NCBI RefSeq assembly: GCF_001427865.1
Contig: NZ_LMHH01000001.1
Span: 1,054,001 to 1,118,000 of the forward strand
Source of the DNA: Altererythrobacter sp. Root672
GTDB taxonomy: Bacteria > Pseudomonadota > Alphaproteobacteria > Sphingomonadales > Sphingomonadaceae
Length of the DNA: 64,000 nucleotides
Direction of reading: 5' to 3'
Each line of letters begins with the position of its first letter. The stretch's first letter is position 1. The notes below the pieces were generated by a model, which saw only the letters and a list, made by a program, of their open reading frames with translations, ran no database searches and was not told the DNA's origin. A program made the position numbers and the translations under genes. Of the stretch, positions 60,804 through 64,000 are shown piece after piece.

Positions 60804-61931
60804 TCAGTCGACGTCCTCCACTTCGACAGCCTCGCCAGTGACCCGCTGAGCCAGCGCGGCAGCGATGAAATCGTCGATCTCACCGTCGAGCACGTCGCCA
60901 GGGGCCGTCGAGGTCACGCCGGTGCGCAGGTCCTTCACCATCTGGTACGGCTGAAGCACATAGCTGCGGATCTGGTGACCCCAACCGATCTCGGTCTTGG
61001 CCTGGTATTGACCCAGGGCATCCGCCTCGCGCTTGGCCAGTTCAGCCTCGTACATACGCGCCTTCAGCATGTTCATCGCGGTAGCGCGGTTCTTGTGCTG
61101 GCTGCGGTCGTTCTGGCTGGCGACCACGATCCCGGTGGGAATGTGGGTGATGCGCACCGCGCTGTCGGTGGTGTTGATGTGCTGACCGCCCGCGCCGCTG
61201 GAGCGATAGGTGTCGATCCGCAGGTCGCTATCGTTGATCTCGATCTCGATGTCGTCATCGATCACCGGATAGACCCAGACCGAGCTAAACGATGTGTGCC
61301 GCCGCGCCGAGCTGTCGTAGGGGCTGATGCGGACCAGGCGATGCACGCCGCTTTCGGTCTTGGCATAGCCGTAGGCGTTCTCGCCCTTGATCTGCAGCGT
61401 GGCGGACTTGATCCCGGCCTGCTCGCCAGCACCGTATTCGACCACTTCGACCTTGTAGCCTTTGCGTTCGGCCCAGCGGCTGTACATGCGCAGCAGCATC
61501 TCGGCCCAGTCCTGGCTCTCGGTGCCGCCTGCGCCGGCGTGAATTTCGATATAGGTGTCGTTGCTGTCTGCCTCGCCCGCGAGCAAGGCCTGGACCTTGT
61601 CGGCATCGGCCCGCTCGGCAAGGCGCTTCAACGAGGCGAGCCCTTCGGCCACCACGGCTTCGTCGCCTTCCATTTCGCCGAGTTCTACGAACTCGACGGC
61701 GTCGGCCATCTCCGACGTGATTTCGTTTACCGTTCCAATCGACGCGTCGAGTCGGCGGCGTTCGCGCATGACTTCTTCGGCCCGCTTGGGGTTGTCCCAC
61801 AGCGTCGGGTCCTCGACCCGGGCGTTGAGTTCGTCGAGGCGGCGAACTGCACGATCCCAGTCGAGCGAGCGCCGAACGAGCGCCAAAGCCGCTTCGATCC
61901 GGTCGATATGGGCCTGCCCTTCGGCACGCAT
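60804..61931 (-). CDS. prfB: Peptide chain release factor 2
   Basis: Recognises UGA and UAA stop codons and triggers peptide release. The 375-aa protein has the GGQ motif at residues 248-250 and, where E. coli has the SPF stop-recognition tripeptide, Ser203-Pro204-Tyr205. The whole sequence is in one frame, with no in-frame TGA or programmed frameshift of the E. coli kind in its first codons. It lies downstream of mrcA, with the peroxiredoxin gene between. Confidence 0.95.
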   Translation of the reverse strand: MRAEGQAHIDRIEAALALVRRSLDWDRAVRRLDELNARVEDPTLWDNPKRAEEVMRERRRLDASIGTVNEITSEMADAVEFVELGEMEGDEAVVAEGLASLKRLAERADADKVQALLAGEADSNDTYIEIHAGAGGTESQDWAEMLLRMYSRWAERKGYKVEVVEYGAGEQAGIKSATLQIKGENAYGYAKTESGVHRLVRISPYDSSARRHTSFSSVWVYPVIDDDIEIEINDSDLRIDTYRSSGAGGQHINTTDSAVRITHIPTGIVVASQNDRSQHKNRATAMNMLKARMYEAELAKREADALGQYQAKTEIGWGHQIRSYVLQPYQMVKDLRTGVTSTAPGDVLDGEIDDFIAAALAQRVTGEAVEVEDVD

Positions 61932-62068
61932 TTCAGTTGGTCTCCATCAGAAAGCGGCCCGCCTAGCCGAGGCGGGCGCTCAGGGAAAGGGCGCGATGCG
62001 TCCCGCTCCCCGGAAGCGACCCGGAGACGCCTAGGTTCCGCCTGGCAAAACCAGTCTGACCGCGGGAA

Positions 62069-62614
62069 TTAGCCCTTCAGCGCCCGGACCGCGGCGAGCG
62101 TCGAGCTGACGTGTTCGCGCCAATCCATGTCCGAATGGACCATGACGATCTTGCCATCAGGCGCGATCACATAGGACGTGCGGCTGGTCAGATTGTCGTT
62201 CTTCTGGCCGTTCATGGTCAACGCCACGTCGAACGCCTGAATGCTCGACGGAGTGGCACGCGCAACGGGGAACGCCCCAGCGCATTCCTTCTCCGAGAAC
62301 TTGGCCAGATCCTCCACGGAGTCTCCCGACATGCCGAACACTTGCGCGCCGGCCGCCTTGAAGTCGCCGATCGCGGCGGCGAAGGCCTGCGCTTCCTGGC
62401 TGCAACCCGGGGTGAAGGCCTTCGGGAAGAAGTAGAGCACCACCGGTCCCTTGCGCAGTTCCTGCTGCAAGTTGAACGAGAAGGCCTTCCCGTTGAGCGC
62501 CCCTTGGGTGATCAACGAGGGCACGTGTGCGCCTTCCTGCAAGGTCGCAGATGCGGGGGCCGCAGCGAGCATCGCAGCGGCAACGGCGGCGAAAAGCATA
62601 GGTCGCTTGGTCAT
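62069..62614 (-). CDS. Exported peroxiredoxin (AhpC/TSA, BCP type)
   Basis: A 181-aa thioredoxin-fold peroxidase with a signal peptide (cleavage after ASA near residue 23) and the peroxidatic Cys71 in PKAFTPGCSQEA; Cys111 in EKECAG could be the resolving Cys. It would reduce peroxides in the periplasm. The start ATG is at 62614. It lies between mrcA and prfB on the same strand. Confidence 0.9.
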   Translation of the reverse strand: MTKRPMLFAAVAAAMLAAAPASATLQEGAHVPSLITQGALNGKAFSFNLQQELRKGPVVLYFFPKAFTPGCSQEAQAFAAAIGDFKAAGAQVFGMSGDSVEDLAKFSEKECAGAFPVARATPSSIQAFDVALTMNGQKNDNLTSRTSYVIAPDGKIVMVHSDMDWREHVSSTLAAVRALKG

Positions 62615-62732
62615 GGCTTAATTGGCTTCCTCTACCGGACTGAGTCCATCGGCTCTCTCAATCGCGCATGCTGCCCCTAAGGGCATGCCGAAGCAACCGA
62701 ATATTACCGCGCGGACAAAGTCCACGGGCGGG

Positions 62733-64000
62733 TCAATAGAGCCCGCCGCTGTCCTCGACGAAATCGCTCTGCTCCTGGTTCTGCGACCGGCCGCGATCAT
62801 CGCCGCCGCCCTGCGCCGAACCATTGCCGCGCCGAAGCTGTGCAAGGATCATCTCCCGCAGCGCATCGGCATCGTCCTGGCGGCTCGAACGGCGCGGTTC
62901 AGTGTCGGGTTTGAAAGCTTCCCAGATCACCGAGGCCTTGGGATCTTCAGACGTCGGCCAGCCAGCGAAGACGCGCTTGCCGCTCTGCCGGTCGATGCGC
63001 ACCATCCTAACGCCCGCTGGTGCGAGGAACGGCCGGCCCTGCCACTTGTCGCGGGTTTCCTGCACGAAATCCTTGAAGATCGGCGCTGCCACGCGGCCAC
63101 CCTGCGCCCAACCGCCAAGGCTGCGCGGCTTGTCATAGCCGATATAGACGCCTGCAACGATGTCCGGAGACCCTCCGACGAACCACACGTCCGTCGGGCC
63201 GCTGGTGGTGCCGGTTTTACCGAACAGAGGCATGTTCAAATCGCGCAGCACGGTCGCGGTGCCGCGTTGGACCACACCTTCAAGCATGTGCACGACCTGA
63301 TAGGCGGTACGCGCGTCGAGGACCTGGCGGCCCTGCTCGCGAATGCGTGGCATGGCCTTGCCGTCCCACTTCGCCATATTGCACCCGGTACAGTCGCGCT
63401 CGTCGGCACGCCAGATGACCTTGCCGTTCCGGTCCTGCACGTAGTCGATCACCGAAGAGCTGTGTTGCAGCCCATGATTGACCAGCGCGGAGTAGGCATT
63501 GACCATCTTCTCGACAGTCGTCTCGCCCGCGCCCAGCGCGAACGAGGGATAGTTGCCATACTTGCCGATACCCACGCGTTCGAAGGTGCGGGTGACGTTT
63601 TCCATCCCGGCATCCATCGCGATATGGACGGTCATCAGGTTGCGGGACTGTTCGAGGCCCCAGCGCATCGTATGCTCGCCACCGCCTTCGCCACCGAAGT
63701 TGCGGAAGCACTTCTCGCCCAGGTTTGCGCCCTGGTAATAGCAATAAGTCTGGTCCGGAATCATCGTTGCCGGAGTCATGCCGTTATCGAGGCCAGTCGC
63801 ATAAACGAACGGCTTGATCGTCGAGCCAGGCTGCCGCTGGGCTTGGGTGGAACGGTTGAAATCGCTCAGACGGAAATCGAACCCGCCTTGCATGGCCATG
63901 ATCCGGCCCGTGTTGGGGTCCTGGGCGAGGAAACCGCCCGACACCTCCGGCACGGTCCTCACGGCCCAGGCGTTGCCGCTTGGGGAGACCGCCGTCACGT
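62733..64000 (-). CDS. mrcA: Penicillin-binding protein 1A, C-terminal part (cut by window edge)
   Basis: The visible 422 or so residues are the transpeptidase half of a class A PBP: GSTIKP (SxxK nucleophile), SRN (SxN), and KTGTTSGPTD (KTG), with a Gln/Asn-rich C-terminal tail. The N-terminal glycosyltransferase domain lies beyond position 64000. It would cross-link peptidoglycan from the periplasmic side of the inner membrane. Confidence 0.92.
   Translation of the reverse strand, partial: VTAVSPSGNAWAVRTVPEVSGGFLAQDPNTGRIMAMQGGFDFRLSDFNRSTQAQRQPGSTIKPFVYATGLDNGMTPATMIPDQTYCYYQGANLGEKCFRNFGGEGGGEHTMRWGLEQSRNLMTVHIAMDAGMENVTRTFERVGIGKYGNYPSFALGAGETTVEKMVNAYSALVNHGLQHSSSVIDYVQDRNGKVIWRADERDCTGCNMAKWDGKAMPRIREQGRQVLDARTAYQVVHMLEGVVQRGTATVLRDLNMPLFGKTGTTSGPTDVWFVGGSPDIVAGVYIGYDKPRSLGGWAQGGRVAAPIFKDFVQETRDKWQGRPFLAPAGVRMVRIDRQSGKRVFAGWPTSEDPKASVIWEAFKPDTEPRRSSRQDDADALREMILAQLRRGNGSAQGGGDDRGRSQNQEQSDFVEDSGGLY

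Overview
This 64 kb window is a dense, GC-rich housekeeping stretch of an alphaproteobacterial chromosome, most likely from a member of the Sphingomonadales (Erythrobacter, Novosphingobium or Sphingomonas-like). This rests on gene content and neighbourhoods: nuo operon followed by birA-coaX-rnj-DUF1467, trpG-trpD-trpC then moaC-moeA-lexA-comEC-gltX-gltA, an alphaproteobacterial GTTC-N7-GTTC LexA box, and dispersed palindromes of the kind I recall from sphingomonad genomes. No prophage, insertion sequence, integron or CRISPR array was seen. Gene starts were adjusted by family alignment, Shine-Dalgarno position and overlap with the upstream gene; nothing was checked against a database.

Layout. 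0-6.4 kb: ispA, xseB and a YbjN-like secreted protein (minus), purL with a DUF3052 gene, then serB and miaA. 6.4-14.1 kb: branched-chain amino acid synthesis (ilvB, ilvN, ilvC, leuA), interrupted by a choloylglycine-hydrolase-like gene and a YceI gene. leuA has a leucine-rich leader peptide and a terminator, a textbook attenuator layout. 14.1-15.9 kb: a minus-strand operon of an unknown protein, an AHH-family putative nuclease and a MOSC protein. 16.2-24 kb: recJ, two tRNA-Glu genes differing only in the anticodon, trpGDC, a 168-aa unknown, a small membrane protein, moaC, moeA and lexA. 24-29 kb: comEC (minus), gltX, gltA.

29-35.5 kb is the least conventional part: a histidine-kinase-like protein, a DUF2336 protein, a nucleotidyltransferase-like membrane protein and an HPt-like protein on the minus strand, divergent from a large two-TM coiled-coil protein resembling the polarity factor TipN. 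Both the kinase-like and HPt-like proteins appear to lack the phosphoacceptor histidine.

35.5-55 kb is one long minus-strand operon: nuoA-N (complex I, NuoC and NuoD separate), then birA, coaX, rnj and DUF1467. Four accessory genes sit inside it with stop/start overlaps: a lipoprotein (nuoC-nuoD), a 68-aa and a 47-aa membrane protein (nuoD-nuoE, nuoE-nuoF) and a 261-aa exported protein (nuoF-nuoG). NuoC carries an 85-residue charged tail.

55-64 kb: an acetyl-CoA acetyltransferase, three tandem paralogous lipoproteins, an SH3 protein, a nitronate-monooxygenase-like flavoprotein, an apparently exported methyltransferase, prfB, an exported peroxiredoxin and the C-terminal part of penicillin-binding protein 1A, cut by the window edge.
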